From contig JAKQBU010000111.1 in NCBI GenBank assembly GCA_029573975.1, positions 1 through 26,939 of the forward strand: a DNA stretch of 26,939 nucleotides, given 5' to 3'. Positions 14,353 through 21,851 of the stretch are shown here, piece after piece; the stretch's first letter is position 1; each line of letters starts with the position of its first letter. Both the position numbers and the translations under genes were made by a program. Under the pieces are notes generated by a model. That model was not told where the DNA came from and searched no databases. It was given only the letters and a program-made list of their open reading frames with translations. This stretch comes from Planctomycetota bacterium. Lineage in GTDB: Bacteria; Planctomycetota; Phycisphaerae; Sedimentisphaerales; SM23-30.

Positions 14353-15372
14353 ATGCGCATAGCCTTGGATGCCATGGGGGGAGATAAAGCCCCCAAAGAA
14401 ATAATAGCCGGTGCGGTGGAAGCGTTGAAAGCTATCGATCCGGGCGATCATATCGTCCTGATTGGTGATGAAACGATTATAAAAACGCAGCTAGGGGATC
14501 TGGGAAATTACGGTAATCAATTCAGTGTGGTTCATGCACCCGAAGCCATCGGGATGGATGAGCAGCCGGTGGAAGCCCTGCGAAAGAAGCGGAAAAGTTC
14601 GATATCCATCATGGCCAAGTTAGGTGCGGAAAAGGAGGTGGATGTCGTCATAAGTGCTGGAAATACAGGTGCTTGTGTTGCGGCTTGCCAGATGCGGATG
14701 CGTCCAATTCCCGGTGTATTCCGCCCGGGGATTCTGGTGGTGTTTCCCACCTTTGCCGGACCGGTGACGGTTTGTGATGTCGGGGCCAATATCGCCCCCA
14801 AACCCACGCACCTGCATCAATACGCCCTGATGGCGTGTATCTACGCCAAAGAGGTGGTCGGGATATCGAATCCGACGGTAGGACTGATCAGTATCGGGCA
14901 GGAGGATGCCAAGGGCAATGAGCTGGTAAAAAAGGTGAACCGTCTGCTGCGGGATGATCCCCGCCTTGATTTTGTCGGCAATGTGGAAAGCCGGGAATTT
15001 CTTAACCGGCCAGCGGATGTGGTGGTCTGTGACGGATTTGTGGGGAATGTGATTTTGAAACTGACGGAGGGCTTGGCGGAGGGGCTTTTCAAGGCAATTT
15101 TGCGTGAAATAAGCACCCTAAAGCCGGAAATGGTTCCCCATTTCAAGCCGGTTATCGCCAGTCTCTACGCCAAACACGATTATAATGAATATGGAGGTGC
15201 ACCTCTGCTGGGCGTCGATGGTACCTGTATCATCTGCCACGGCAGCAGCGATGCCCGGGCCATCAAGAATGCGATTGTCTGTTCCCGAAAGCAGGCAAAA
15301 TTAAATATTAACTCGATCATTGCCCAGCAGTTAGAAGATTGGCCCATGAGCGATGAGGAGAACGGCGATTAA
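14353..15372 (+). CDS. plsX: Phosphate acyltransferase PlsX
   Basis: Peripheral-membrane enzyme converting acyl-ACP and phosphate to acyl-phosphate, the donor for PlsY in phosphatidic acid synthesis. It has 339 residues, normal for the family. The start MRIALDAMGGDKAPKEI is diagnostic, followed by ISAGNTGA and the VCDVGAN segment, and by GVDGTCIICHGSSDARAIKNAI near the C terminus. GAGG lies 8 bases before the ATG. It follows rpmF by 32 bp. The 147 bp to fabH hold possible alternative hairpins. Confidence 0.98.
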   Translation: MRIALDAMGGDKAPKEIIAGAVEALKAIDPGDHIVLIGDETIIKTQLGDLGNYGNQFSVVHAPEAIGMDEQPVEALRKKRKSSISIMAKLGAEKEVDVVISAGNTGACVAACQMRMRPIPGVFRPGILVVFPTFAGPVTVCDVGANIAPKPTHLHQYALMACIYAKEVVGISNPTVGLISIGQEDAKGNELVKKVNRLLRDDPRLDFVGNVESREFLNRPADVVVCDGFVGNVILKLTEGLAEGLFKAILREISTLKPEMVPHFKPVIASLYAKHDYNEYGGAPLLGVDGTCIICHGSSDARAIKNAIVCSRKQAKLNINSIIAQQLEDWPMSDEENGD

Positions 15373-15418
15373 TTTCCCCAATTTGCCGTACCCGATTCTT
15401 GTTTTACGAAAAAATATA

Positions 15419-15482
15419 GGTCAAAAATCACCGCCGTCAGGATGTTTATATGATTTGACCTCCACGGGTGTGTGATTTTTTT
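15419..15482 (+). promoter_or_regulatory. Alternative hairpins in the plsX-fabH gap (candidate attenuator)
   Basis: AAAAATCAC (15423-15431) is complementary over 9 bp to GTGATTTTT (15472-15480), which runs into more Ts: a terminator-like helix with a long loop. GGTCAAA (15419-15425) is complementary over 7 bp to TTTGACC (15454-15460). The two helices share bases 15423-15425, so they exclude each other at their base. This could set fabH-fabD-fabG expression relative to rpmF-plsX. No known riboswitch is recognised. Confidence 0.35.
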
Positions 15483-15519
15483 ATTTTGAAAAACAGCGTT
15501 TTTGAAATAGAGAGATGAA

Positions 15520-16539
15520 ATGGAAAACCGTGTAAATGGGTGCATGGTGCAATGTACCCGGCGAGCCGTGATTGCCGCAACCGGCAGATCGCTTCCTGAT
15601 AAGATTCTGGACAATGCCCAGCTCGAAAAAATGGTGGAAACCTCCGACGAGTGGATTATTACGCGAACCGGAATCCGGCAGAGACGCATCGCGTCCAATG
15701 GGGAAACCACGGCCAGCCTTTCGCTGCAGGCGGCCCGGCAGGCCCTGGATACGGCCGGGATCCGGGGAGAAGACCTGGATTTGATTATCTGTTCCACCAT
15801 CACCCCGGAAATGGTTTTCCCTTCCACGGCTTGTTTTATCCAGAACGGCCTGAACAACCATCAATGCTGCGCCTTTGATTTATCCGCGGCGTGCAGCGGT
15901 TTTACCTATGGCATGGCGGTAGCTTCGAATTTTCTGGTTTCCGGGCAGTATCAGAAGGCGCTGGTCATCGGGGCGGAAACCCTGTCCAACCTGGTGGATT
16001 ATACCGATCGCGGCAGTTGCATTCTGTTTGGAGACGGGGCCGGTGCGGCGCTGCTGGTAGCGGAAGAAAATTCCCATCGCGGGCTTCTCTACAGCAGTCT
16101 GCACGCCGACGGCGGCGGCTGGGAAACCCTGAGCTGCCAGGCGTACGGCAGCCGCAATCCCGTGGGGAAAAAACTGGCGGATGAAAAACTGGTGTATATG
16201 AATATCAGGGGACGTGAAACGTATCAGTTGGCGGTCCGCCGGATCGTCGAGCTGATTCACGAAGCCTGCCAGGCCTGTTCCATCAGCCAGGATGAGATCG
16301 ACTTGATTATCCCGCATCAGATGAATGCCCGGATTATCGAATCGGTGCAAAAGCGGCTGGATATTCCCAACGAAAAAATGTTTGTCAATATTGACAAATA
16401 CGGCAATACCTCCGCCGCCTCGATTGCCATTGCCCTGGATGAGGCGGTGCGGGACGGCCATGCGAAAAAGGGGGATTTGATTGTTCTGGTGGCTTTTGGC
16501 GCCGGCCTGACCTGGGCGGTGAATCTGATTCGGCTCTAA
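15520..16539 (+). CDS. fabH: Beta-ketoacyl-ACP synthase III
   Basis: Initiating condensing enzyme joining an acyl-CoA primer to malonyl-ACP. It has 339 residues. The triad is complete: Cys125 in LSAACSGFTYG, His266 in IIPHQMNAR and Asn296 in YGNTSAAS. The N-terminal TSDEWIITRTGI and IRQRRIA are also typical. The ATG at 15520 follows GAGAGATGAA; a second ATG 24 bases downstream is less likely. fabD follows 25 bp downstream. Primer choice (acetyl or branched) cannot be read reliably. Confidence 0.97.
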   Translation: MENRVNGCMVQCTRRAVIAATGRSLPDKILDNAQLEKMVETSDEWIITRTGIRQRRIASNGETTASLSLQAARQALDTAGIRGEDLDLIICSTITPEMVFPSTACFIQNGLNNHQCCAFDLSAACSGFTYGMAVASNFLVSGQYQKALVIGAETLSNLVDYTDRGSCILFGDGAGAALLVAEENSHRGLLYSSLHADGGGWETLSCQAYGSRNPVGKKLADEKLVYMNIRGRETYQLAVRRIVELIHEACQACSISQDEIDLIIPHQMNARIIESVQKRLDIPNEKMFVNIDKYGNTSAASIAIALDEAVRDGHAKKGDLIVLVAFGAGLTWAVNLIRL

Positions 16540-16564
16540 GGATTGAAATAAGGAACCATTGCGC

Positions 16565-17524
16565 GTGAATACTATTTTCATGTTTCCCGGACAAGGCGCC
16601 CAGCAGGTGGGCATGGGCCGTGATTTAGCTGGCCAGAATCCGCAGATTGCCGACCTGTATCGGCGGGCCAATCAGATCGTTGGTTACGATCTGGCCTCTG
16701 TCTGTTTCGAGGGTCCGGAGGAAACCCTGAATACCACCGAAATTTCCCAGCCGGCCATTTTTGTCACCAGTGCCGCCTGCCTGGCCGCTTTGCGCGGCGG
16801 CCAGTTGGCCCCGGAGCTTTCCGGTCTTCAGCCGGACGCTTGTGCCGGTTTGAGCCTGGGTGAATATACCGCTCTCTATGCGGCCGGGGTAGTGGATTTT
16901 GAGCAGGCCCTGACCCTGGTGCAGTTGCGGGGCCGCAGTATGCAGGAGGCCGCCAACCAGAGCCAGGGCAGTATGGTTTCTATCCTCGGGTTGGAAGAAC
17001 CGGCCTTGAATCAGCTATGCCAGGCGGTACTCGATAAAAAACCGAGAGAGGAAAACGGCCAAAACCCGTTGCTGGTGCCGGTGAATTATAATTGCCCCGG
17101 CCAGATTGTGGTCAGCGGCACCCTTGCGGCCTGCCGGATGCTGGCGGAAATGGCTGAATCGTTCGGAGCTTCCAAGGCGATCCCGCTCAAGGTGGCTGGC
17201 GCCTTCCACACTTCGATGATGGATCCTGCCGCCGAAAAGCTCAGCCAGGCCCTGCACAATTGCCGATTTAGCAGTTTTTCCTGTCCGGTGATGGCGAATG
17301 TGGATGCCAAATGGTATGAGGGAGTCGATTCTATAACTCCTAAATTATTAGCCCAACTGGTCAGCCCGGTACGCTGGCAGCAATGTGTAGAATTTCTGCT
17401 GAATCAGGGCGCCCAGCGGTTTGTTGAGATTGGTCCCGGGCGGGTTCTTACGGGACTGGTTAAGAAGATTTCCCGGGTTCAGAAAAAAACTATAGAATTA
17501 ATTACAGTTAACGGAATGAGTTAA
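16565..17524 (+). CDS. fabD: Malonyl-CoA:ACP transacylase
   Basis: Moves malonyl from CoA to ACP for all condensing enzymes of the cell, probably including the specialised KS/CLF operon, which lacks its own copy. Catalytic Ser is in GLSLGEYTA and the partner His in AGAFHTSMMD, both at the usual spacing. The oxyanion motif FPGQGAQ stands at the N terminus. The GTG at 16565 gives MNTIFMFPGQG, matching the family, and lies 10 bases after AAGGA; a TTG at 16559 would add two residues but is only 4 bases from that site. The mature length is 319 residues, normal for FabD. Confidence 0.96.
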   Translation: MNTIFMFPGQGAQQVGMGRDLAGQNPQIADLYRRANQIVGYDLASVCFEGPEETLNTTEISQPAIFVTSAACLAALRGGQLAPELSGLQPDACAGLSLGEYTALYAAGVVDFEQALTLVQLRGRSMQEAANQSQGSMVSILGLEEPALNQLCQAVLDKKPREENGQNPLLVPVNYNCPGQIVVSGTLAACRMLAEMAESFGASKAIPLKVAGAFHTSMMDPAAEKLSQALHNCRFSSFSCPVMANVDAKWYEGVDSITPKLLAQLVSPVRWQQCVEFLLNQGAQRFVEIGPGRVLTGLVKKISRVQKKTIELITVNGMS

Positions 17525-17551
17525 GACGAATTTGAACGGAGAAAAAGGATT

Positions 17552-18289
17552 ATGTCCGAAAAACGATTAGCGATAGTTACCGGGGGAGCCAGGGGGATTG
17601 GCCGTGCGATTGTCATGGCTTTGGCCAAACAAGGGCGGAAAGTGGCGGCTGTGGATATCGATGAGGCAAGGCTGGCGGAGTTGGGCCAGTTAGCCAGGGA
17701 TGGCGGCCTTGATATCATCACCGAGAAGGTCGATATTACGGATTCCAATGCCTTTACCAAGTTGATCGAAAAGCTGGCGGAGGAACATGGCGGGGTGGGG
17801 ATTCTGGTGAATAATGCCGGGATTACCCGCGATGGCCTGATTATGACCATAAGTGACGAAGATTTCGATAAGGTCATCGCCATTAACCTGAAAGCGGCAT
17901 TTGTGGCGACTCGCGCTGCTACTAAGTCCATGATGCGCAACCGTTTCGGGCGGATTGTCAACATCAGCAGCGTGGCGGGGGTCATGGGGAATGCCGGGCA
18001 GGCCAATTATGCCGCCAGCAAGGCTGGTCTGATTGGTATGGCCAAAACTGTGGCGCGGGAACTGGCTAAGCGAAATGTTACTGTAAACTGTGTGGCGCCC
18101 GGGTTTATCATTACGGAAATGACCGGCGTCCTGCCCGATAAGGTCAAAGAGCTGGCGAAGATGGCTATTCCGATGCAGAAATTCGGGTCTGTGGACGATG
18201 TAGCGAATGTGGTGGCTTTTCTGGCGGCGGAGGAATCCGGTTATGTCACCGGCCAGGTGATTTGTGTGGACGGCGGGATGGCGATGTAA
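17552..18289 (+). CDS. fabG: 3-oxoacyl-ACP reductase
   Basis: NADPH-dependent short-chain dehydrogenase that reduces 3-oxoacyl-ACP, 245 residues. The cofactor loop is TGGARGIGRA (10-19), NNAG lies at 87-90, and the catalytic set is Ser140 (NISSVAG), Tyr153 and Lys157 (YAASK). The C-terminal GYVTGQVICVDGGMAM is typical FabG. It follows fabD by 27 bp with GGAGAAAAAGGA upstream. This is the only ketoreductase in the window, so the specialised acyl operon may depend on it. Confidence 0.96.
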   Translation: MSEKRLAIVTGGARGIGRAIVMALAKQGRKVAAVDIDEARLAELGQLARDGGLDIITEKVDITDSNAFTKLIEKLAEEHGGVGILVNNAGITRDGLIMTISDEDFDKVIAINLKAAFVATRAATKSMMRNRFGRIVNISSVAGVMGNAGQANYAASKAGLIGMAKTVARELAKRNVTVNCVAPGFIITEMTGVLPDKVKELAKMAIPMQKFGSVDDVANVVAFLAAEESGYVTGQVICVDGGMAM

Positions 18290-18314
18290 AGTTAGGTAAT
18301 TTGAGCCGAAAGAA

Positions 18315-18324
18315 TTTCCGGAAA
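18315..18324. promoter_or_regulatory. TTTCCGGAAA palindrome upstream of acpP
   Basis: A perfect 10-bp palindrome 16 bp upstream of the acpP -35 box. It is identical to the one at 11245-11254 upstream of the specialised acyl operon. A regulator site centred near -56 is the simplest reading. Confidence 0.4.
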
Positions 18325-18340
18325 ACAATTTACAAAATGC

Positions 18341-18369
18341 TTGAATCAGGATTTGTGAGCGGGTATATT
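18341..18369 (+). promoter_or_regulatory. Predicted promoter of acpP-fabF
   Basis: TTGAAT (18341-18346) and TATATT (18364-18369) with a 17-base spacer, 4/6 and 5/6 matches to consensus. A start near 18376 gives a leader of about 120 bases. That leader contains a small GGAC/GTCC hairpin followed by TTTTT (18423-18439), which could act as a weak attenuator. Confidence 0.55.
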
Positions 18370-18495
18370 ACCGCCGAAATCGAATCCGTCCTTTGCGATG
18401 TGGTTTTTGGCAGGTGTTTGCTGGACACAGGTCCTTTTTAGTGTTGTTTGTGAAAAGTGTAGGAAATATGGTTTTTTTTGCAAGGAGGTCTTACA

Positions 18496-18762
18496 GTGAC
18501 CCAGGATATTGAAGATAAGGTAATAAGCATCGTGGCTGAGCAATTGAGTGTTGATAAATCGGAAATCTCACGGGAGACGTCCTTTGTCAACGACCTCAAC
18601 GCCGACAGCCTGGATACCGTTGAACTGGTCATGGAATTTGAAGATGAATTTGATTTGAGCATTCCGGATGAGGAAGCCGAGAAGATTCAGACCGTTGGTC
18701 AGGCAATCGATTTTATTGGGCAGCACATGGGCAAAGGCGGACAAAAGAAAGACGCCGAGTAA
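18496..18762 (+). CDS. acpP: Acyl carrier protein (housekeeping)
   Basis: Acidic 88-residue carrier of fatty-acid synthesis. The phosphopantetheine Ser38 is in [20 protein letters not shown], the near-universal ACP motif, followed by [20 protein letters not shown]. The start is GTG at 18496, set by a strong AAGGAGG (18482-18488) 7 bases upstream; an in-frame TTG at 18478 is on the wrong side of that site. The C terminus is a short Lys/Gly tail. fabF starts 21 bp downstream. Confidence 0.97.
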   Translation: MTQDIEDKVISIVAEQLSVDKSEISRETSFVNDLNADSLDTVELVMEFEDEFDLSIPDEEAEKIQTVGQAIDFIGQHMGKGGQKKDAE

Positions 18763-18783
18763 GTAAAAAAAACAGGTGAAAGC

Positions 18784-20025
18784 ATGGCCAAACGGCGCGT
18801 AGTGATAACCGGCCTGGGGCTGGTAACGGCCCTGGGCGAGTCGATCCCCCAGTTTTGGGAGAATATCTGTGCAGGCAAAAGCGGTATCAAAACCATCGAG
18901 AGTTTTGATACTTCCGCCTATCCCGTACATTTTGGCGGAGAGATCTGCGATTTTGAACCTGCCAATTATATCGATAAGCGGGAAGTCAAACGGATTGACC
19001 GGTTTGCCCTTTTTGCCCTGGCATCGGCCATCAACGCCGTCAAAGACAGCGGACTGGATATGACCCAAATCCAGAGCGAGCGCAGCGGGGTGATTATCGG
19101 ATCCGGTATCGGCGGGTTGGGGGAACTCGAAAAAGAACATCTCAAGCTGATCGAGCGCGGTCCGGATCGGGTCAGCCCCTTCTGTGTTCCCAAATTAATG
19201 GTCAACGCCGCCAGTGCCAATATCGCCATTTTTTATGGATTGCGGGGATCGAATACGTCTGTGGTAACGGCTTGTGCCTCGGCCGCTCATGCCATCGGCG
19301 ATGCTTTTCGGCAGATTCAAAATGATACCGCCGATATGATGATTACCGGCGGCAGTGAAGCGGCTCTGACCCGGCTGGGCCTAGCCAGTTTCTGTGCCTT
19401 GAAGGCTCTCAGCCAGCGGAACGACGAACCGCAGCGTGCCTCCCGGCCTTTTGATCGCGACCGGGACGGATTTGTCCTGAGTGAAGGGGCGGGCGTGATT
19501 GTTCTCGAGGAATATGAACGTGCCAAAAAACGGGGAGCCCGGATCTATGCCGAATTGCTGGGGTACGGCATGAGCTGCGACGGCAGCCATATTACCGCGC
19601 CGGAACCGAGCGGCAAAGGTGCCTGTCTGGCTATGAAGGAAGCCCTGCGCGATGCCGGTATCTCCACCGAGCAACTCCACTATATCAATGCCCACGGTAC
19701 CGGGACGGAGCTGAATGACATCAGCGAGACCAACGCGATCAAGTCGGTATTCCAGGAACAGGCTTATAAAATCCCGGTCAGCAGCACCAAAAGCCATTTG
19801 GGCCATCTTCTGGGCGCCAGCGGGGGTGTGGAATTGATTGTTTCCGCCCTGGCCATTACGCATTCGGTTTTGCCCCCGACCATTAACCATGAACATCCGG
19901 ATCCCCAGTGTGATCTGGATTATGTTCCGCTGACGGCTCGTGAGGCAAATGTGGATTACGCGATGAGTAATTCCTTCGGCTTCGGAGGCCATAACGCTTC
20001 GATCGTGATTGGAAAAATAAAATAA
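18784..20025 (+). CDS. fabF: Beta-ketoacyl-ACP synthase II
   Basis: Main elongating condensing enzyme, 413 residues. The active site is complete: Cys164 in VTACASAAHAIGDA, His304 in NAHGTGTELND, Lys336 and His341 in STKSHLGHLLG, with the gating NSFGFGGHN near the C terminus. It follows acpP by 21 bp with AGGTGAAAGC before the ATG. It is the reference against which the two minus-strand synthases at 6898-9598 look specialised. A hairpin and tRNA-Leu follow directly. Confidence 0.97.
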   Translation: MAKRRVVITGLGLVTALGESIPQFWENICAGKSGIKTIESFDTSAYPVHFGGEICDFEPANYIDKREVKRIDRFALFALASAINAVKDSGLDMTQIQSERSGVIIGSGIGGLGELEKEHLKLIERGPDRVSPFCVPKLMVNAASANIAIFYGLRGSNTSVVTACASAAHAIGDAFRQIQNDTADMMITGGSEAALTRLGLASFCALKALSQRNDEPQRASRPFDRDRDGFVLSEGAGVIVLEEYERAKKRGARIYAELLGYGMSCDGSHITAPEPSGKGACLAMKEALRDAGISTEQLHYINAHGTGTELNDISETNAIKSVFQEQAYKIPVSSTKSHLGHLLGASGGVELIVSALAITHSVLPPTINHEHPDPQCDLDYVPLTAREANVDYAMSNSFGFGGHNASIVIGKIK

Positions 20026-20029
20026 TAAT

Positions 20030-20048
20030 CGAGGGAGTAATCCCCTCG
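20030..20048 (+). other. Hairpin between fabF and tRNA-Leu
   Basis: CGAGGG (20030-20035) pairs with CCCTCG (20043-20048) around a 7-base loop. No T tract follows and the tRNA begins 4 bases later, so it may protect the fabF 3' end after tRNA processing rather than terminate transcription. Confidence 0.4.
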
Positions 20049-20051
20049 CTT

Positions 20052-20135
20052 GCCCGGGTGGCGGAATTGGCAGACGCGCTAGCTTGAGGGGCTAGTGGGA
20101 GCAATCTCGTGCTGGTTCGACTCCAGTCCCGGGCA
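20052..20135 (+). tRNA. tRNA-Leu (anticodon GAG)
   Basis: An 84-base class II tRNA. The acceptor arms GCCCGGG (20052-20058) and CCCGGGC (20128-20134) pair perfectly, with discriminator A at 20135. The anticodon arm is CTAGC-TTGAGGG-GCTAG, giving GAG, which reads CUC and CUU Leu codons. A long variable arm (GGGAGCAATCTCG) is present, and the T arm is GCTGG-TTCGACT-CCAGT. CCA is not encoded. It lies between fabF and the dehydrogenase gene on the same strand. Confidence 0.95.
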
Positions 20136-20140
20136 TTTTT

Positions 20141-20791
20141 ATGAGTAAGCTATATCCTGTTTATCTGAATCTGGCCGGACGTGAGGTGCTGGTCGTTGGC
20201 GGGGGGGAAGTCGCCAGCCGAAAAGTCAAAGCTCTGCTGGACTGTGACGCGCAGGTGACAGTAATCAGCCCGGAACTGGCTGAGGAATTTCTCTCCTGGC
20301 AGGCAGAGAGTCGAATCAAAGTTATTCGCCGCCGCTATCAGAAAGGGGATAGTAACCAAGCCTTCCTGGTGATTGCCGCCAGCGGCGACCCCCAGGCCAA
20401 TCAGCAGGTCTTTGCGGACGCCGAGGAACATAACATTCTTTGCAATGTGGTGGATGAGCCGGACCTTTGTTCGTTTCAGGTTCCGGCTGTGGTTGCGCGC
20501 GGCCCGCTGCAGATTGCCGTTTCTACCGGCGGTCTCAGCCCGGCCCTGGCCCGTGAAATTGCCGGCCGGCTGCGGCAGCAGTTCGGCAGGGAATATGAAG
20601 ACCTGCTGGAGGGCCTATCCCGGCTTCGGAACCATTTGAAGGAAAAATTACCCGGTTCGGAGAATCAGCCTCGCCGGGCCGAAATTCTGGAAAAATTCAT
20701 TCAATCCGGCGTTTTGGAACTGCTTCAGGCCGGCAAACAAGACCAGTTTCATCAATTGGTGGAAAAATTCAAAAAACAGGCAGGGGGGTAA
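20141..20791 (+). CDS. Precorrin-2 dehydrogenase / sirohydrochlorin ferrochelatase (Met8/CysG-N type)
   Basis: NAD-dependent enzyme oxidising precorrin-2 to sirohydrochlorin and possibly inserting iron to give siroheme. It has 216 residues, the size of the stand-alone form. The nucleotide loop is VVGGGEVASRK (18-28). The key acid is Asp105 in NVVDEPDLCSF, followed by FQVPAVVARGPLQIAVSTGGLSPALA. The ATG is only 5 bases after the tRNA-Leu discriminator base, leaving no room for a ribosome site outside the tRNA. The cobalamin adenosyltransferase follows after 1 base, so a tetrapyrrole role is consistent. Confidence 0.9.
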   Translation: MSKLYPVYLNLAGREVLVVGGGEVASRKVKALLDCDAQVTVISPELAEEFLSWQAESRIKVIRRRYQKGDSNQAFLVIAASGDPQANQQVFADAEEHNILCNVVDEPDLCSFQVPAVVARGPLQIAVSTGGLSPALAREIAGRLRQQFGREYEDLLEGLSRLRNHLKEKLPGSENQPRRAEILEKFIQSGVLELLQAGKQDQFHQLVEKFKKQAGG

Positions 20792-20792
20792 T

Positions 20793-21341
20793 ATGGCGAT
20801 TTTGAAAAAAGGACTGGTGCAAATTTATACCGGAGATGGCAAAGGTAAAACGACCGCCGCGTTGGGCCTGGCCTGGCGGATGCTGGGGGCCGGCGGCCGG
20901 GTCTATATCTGCCAGTTCCTGAAACCGGCTGATTTAGAAACCGGCGAAGCGGCCCTCGCCCGGCGCCTGGCAGGGAATCTTACGTTCGAACGGCTGGATA
21001 AAAAATGGGACATGAGGACTTTTTTGAGTGATGCCGACCAGGTTCGCACCATGCGGCAGGCCATAGCCCGCAAACTATCCCAGATTCAATCTTTGGTCCG
21101 GGAGGGCCGCTACGACCTGGTTATTCTGGATGAGCTGATTTTTTGTCTCAAAGCCAATCTCGCCGGCTGGGATGAGGTTCACTCGATTATTCAATCCCGT
21201 GCCGACTATGTGGAACTGGTCCTGACCGGCAGCGGCGCTGATGGGAACCTGATACAACTGGCGGATCTTGTGACGGAAATGAAGGAAATCAAACACCCCT
21301 TCCGTCAGGGCCAGTCCGCCCGGGCCGGCATCGAATATTAA
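20793..21341 (+). CDS. cobO: Cob(I)alamin adenosyltransferase, CobA/CobO type
   Basis: Transfers the adenosyl group of ATP to reduced corrinoid to form adenosylcobalamin or its precursors. It has 182 residues. The unusual P-loop YTGDGKGKTTAALGLAWRM is at 12-30, the central DLVILDELIF motif near 108, LVLTGSGAD near 146 (usually LTGR), and the C-terminal ARAGIEY is diagnostic. It starts 1 base after the dehydrogenase stop, with the ribosome site GGGGGG-like sequence inside the preceding gene. The pair suggests corrin and siroheme supply. Confidence 0.93.
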   Translation: MAILKKGLVQIYTGDGKGKTTAALGLAWRMLGAGGRVYICQFLKPADLETGEAALARRLAGNLTFERLDKKWDMRTFLSDADQVRTMRQAIARKLSQIQSLVREGRYDLVILDELIFCLKANLAGWDEVHSIIQSRADYVELVLTGSGADGNLIQLADLVTEMKEIKHPFRQGQSARAGIEY

Positions 21342-21390
21342 AAAACGTTTAATACTTATCGGATGTAACGGTTTGTAATACCTTCCGCGC

Positions 21391-21421
21391 AAAAAAAAGG
21401 CCGATGCCTGCAAACATCGAC
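21391..21421 (-). terminator. Minus-strand terminator without a minus-strand gene
   Basis: On the minus strand, GTCGATG (21421-21415) pairs with CATCGGC (21406-21400) over 7 bp around an 8-base loop, followed by one C and eight Ts. The nearest minus-strand protein gene upstream is the GH32 gene ending at 24394, so the terminator points to a noncoding or antisense transcript. Confidence 0.6.
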
Positions 21422-21515
21422 CATCAGCGTCCCGGTAGAAAAAAGGGTGTTTATTGCCTGTATCTATGTTGAGCTTTTTGGCTCCTTTTTCTTCCAACAC
21501 CGGAGTTATTCTACC
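21392..21515 (-). ncRNA. Candidate structured small RNA on the minus strand
   Basis: Three nested helices fold the minus strand into a rod: GGTAGAA/TTCTACC (21515-21509 with 21440-21434, 7 bp), GGTGTT/AACACC (21501-21496 with 21451-21446, 6 bp) and an inner GAGC/GCTC hairpin (21484-21481 with 21474-21471). The terminator at 21391-21421 follows 12 bases later. I do not recognise a family (6S or SRP signatures not found), and no strong promoter is seen just upstream. The same helices could form in plus-strand RNA as a 3' element of cobO. Confidence 0.4.
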
Positions 21516-21660
21516 TATCGTCTTATTTTCGACGCGAATTTACTAAAAAAACGGTCTTGTATTATCGGAATCGAAATTTATTCCTGGTGCATATTCATTC
21601 CGGCTTTATGGTACGTTGTTCCTTCCTACGGGTACTATTTCTATCGGCCGGTCCGTTCGA

Positions 21661-21688
21661 TTGACAACAAAAAAGGGTAAGATATTTT
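21661..21688 (+). promoter_or_regulatory. Predicted promoter of the protease gene
   Basis: TTGACA (21661-21666) and TATTTT (21683-21688) with a 16-base spacer, the same hexamers as the rpmF promoter. A start near 21695 gives a leader of about 90 bases to the possible ATT start at 21783. Confidence 0.5.
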
Positions 21689-21851
21689 TCCCAATCTTTG
21701 CAGGTTTTGCGTCGATACAATTTTAAGATACTGCAAACGGATTCTTGCAGGGAAAACGAAACGGATTCAGGAATAGGAACCCATTATCGGAACCTTAGCC
21801 ACGAAGAACAAAAATGAAACGCATACTTGCCGCCCGATAATATTTCTTACT

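Larger units (their letters stand above)
21342..21782. other. AT-rich structured intergenic region (about 440 bp)
   Basis: No convincing coding frame. It holds a minus-strand terminator (21391-21421), nested inverted repeats (21434-21515), a plus-strand promoter (21661-21688) and a 6-bp hairpin CTGCAA/TTGCAG (21731-21736 with 21745-21750) in the protease leader. The repeated string AACGGATTC occurs twice in that leader. Confidence 0.6.

Noticed and set aside
15880..16671. 263-codon minus-strand frame across fabH and fabD
   Set aside because: Crosses two well supported genes and shows no domain.
21632..21666. Minus-strand TTGTCA/TAGAAA as a promoter for the candidate small RNA
   Set aside because: The hexamer is the reverse of the better plus-strand TTGACA of the protease promoter, and the -10 is only 4/6.
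21447..21680. 77-residue aromatic-rich open frame from a GTG in the intergenic region
   Set aside because: No ribosome site, and composition is what AT-rich DNA gives by chance; it also overlaps the nested repeats and the protease promoter.
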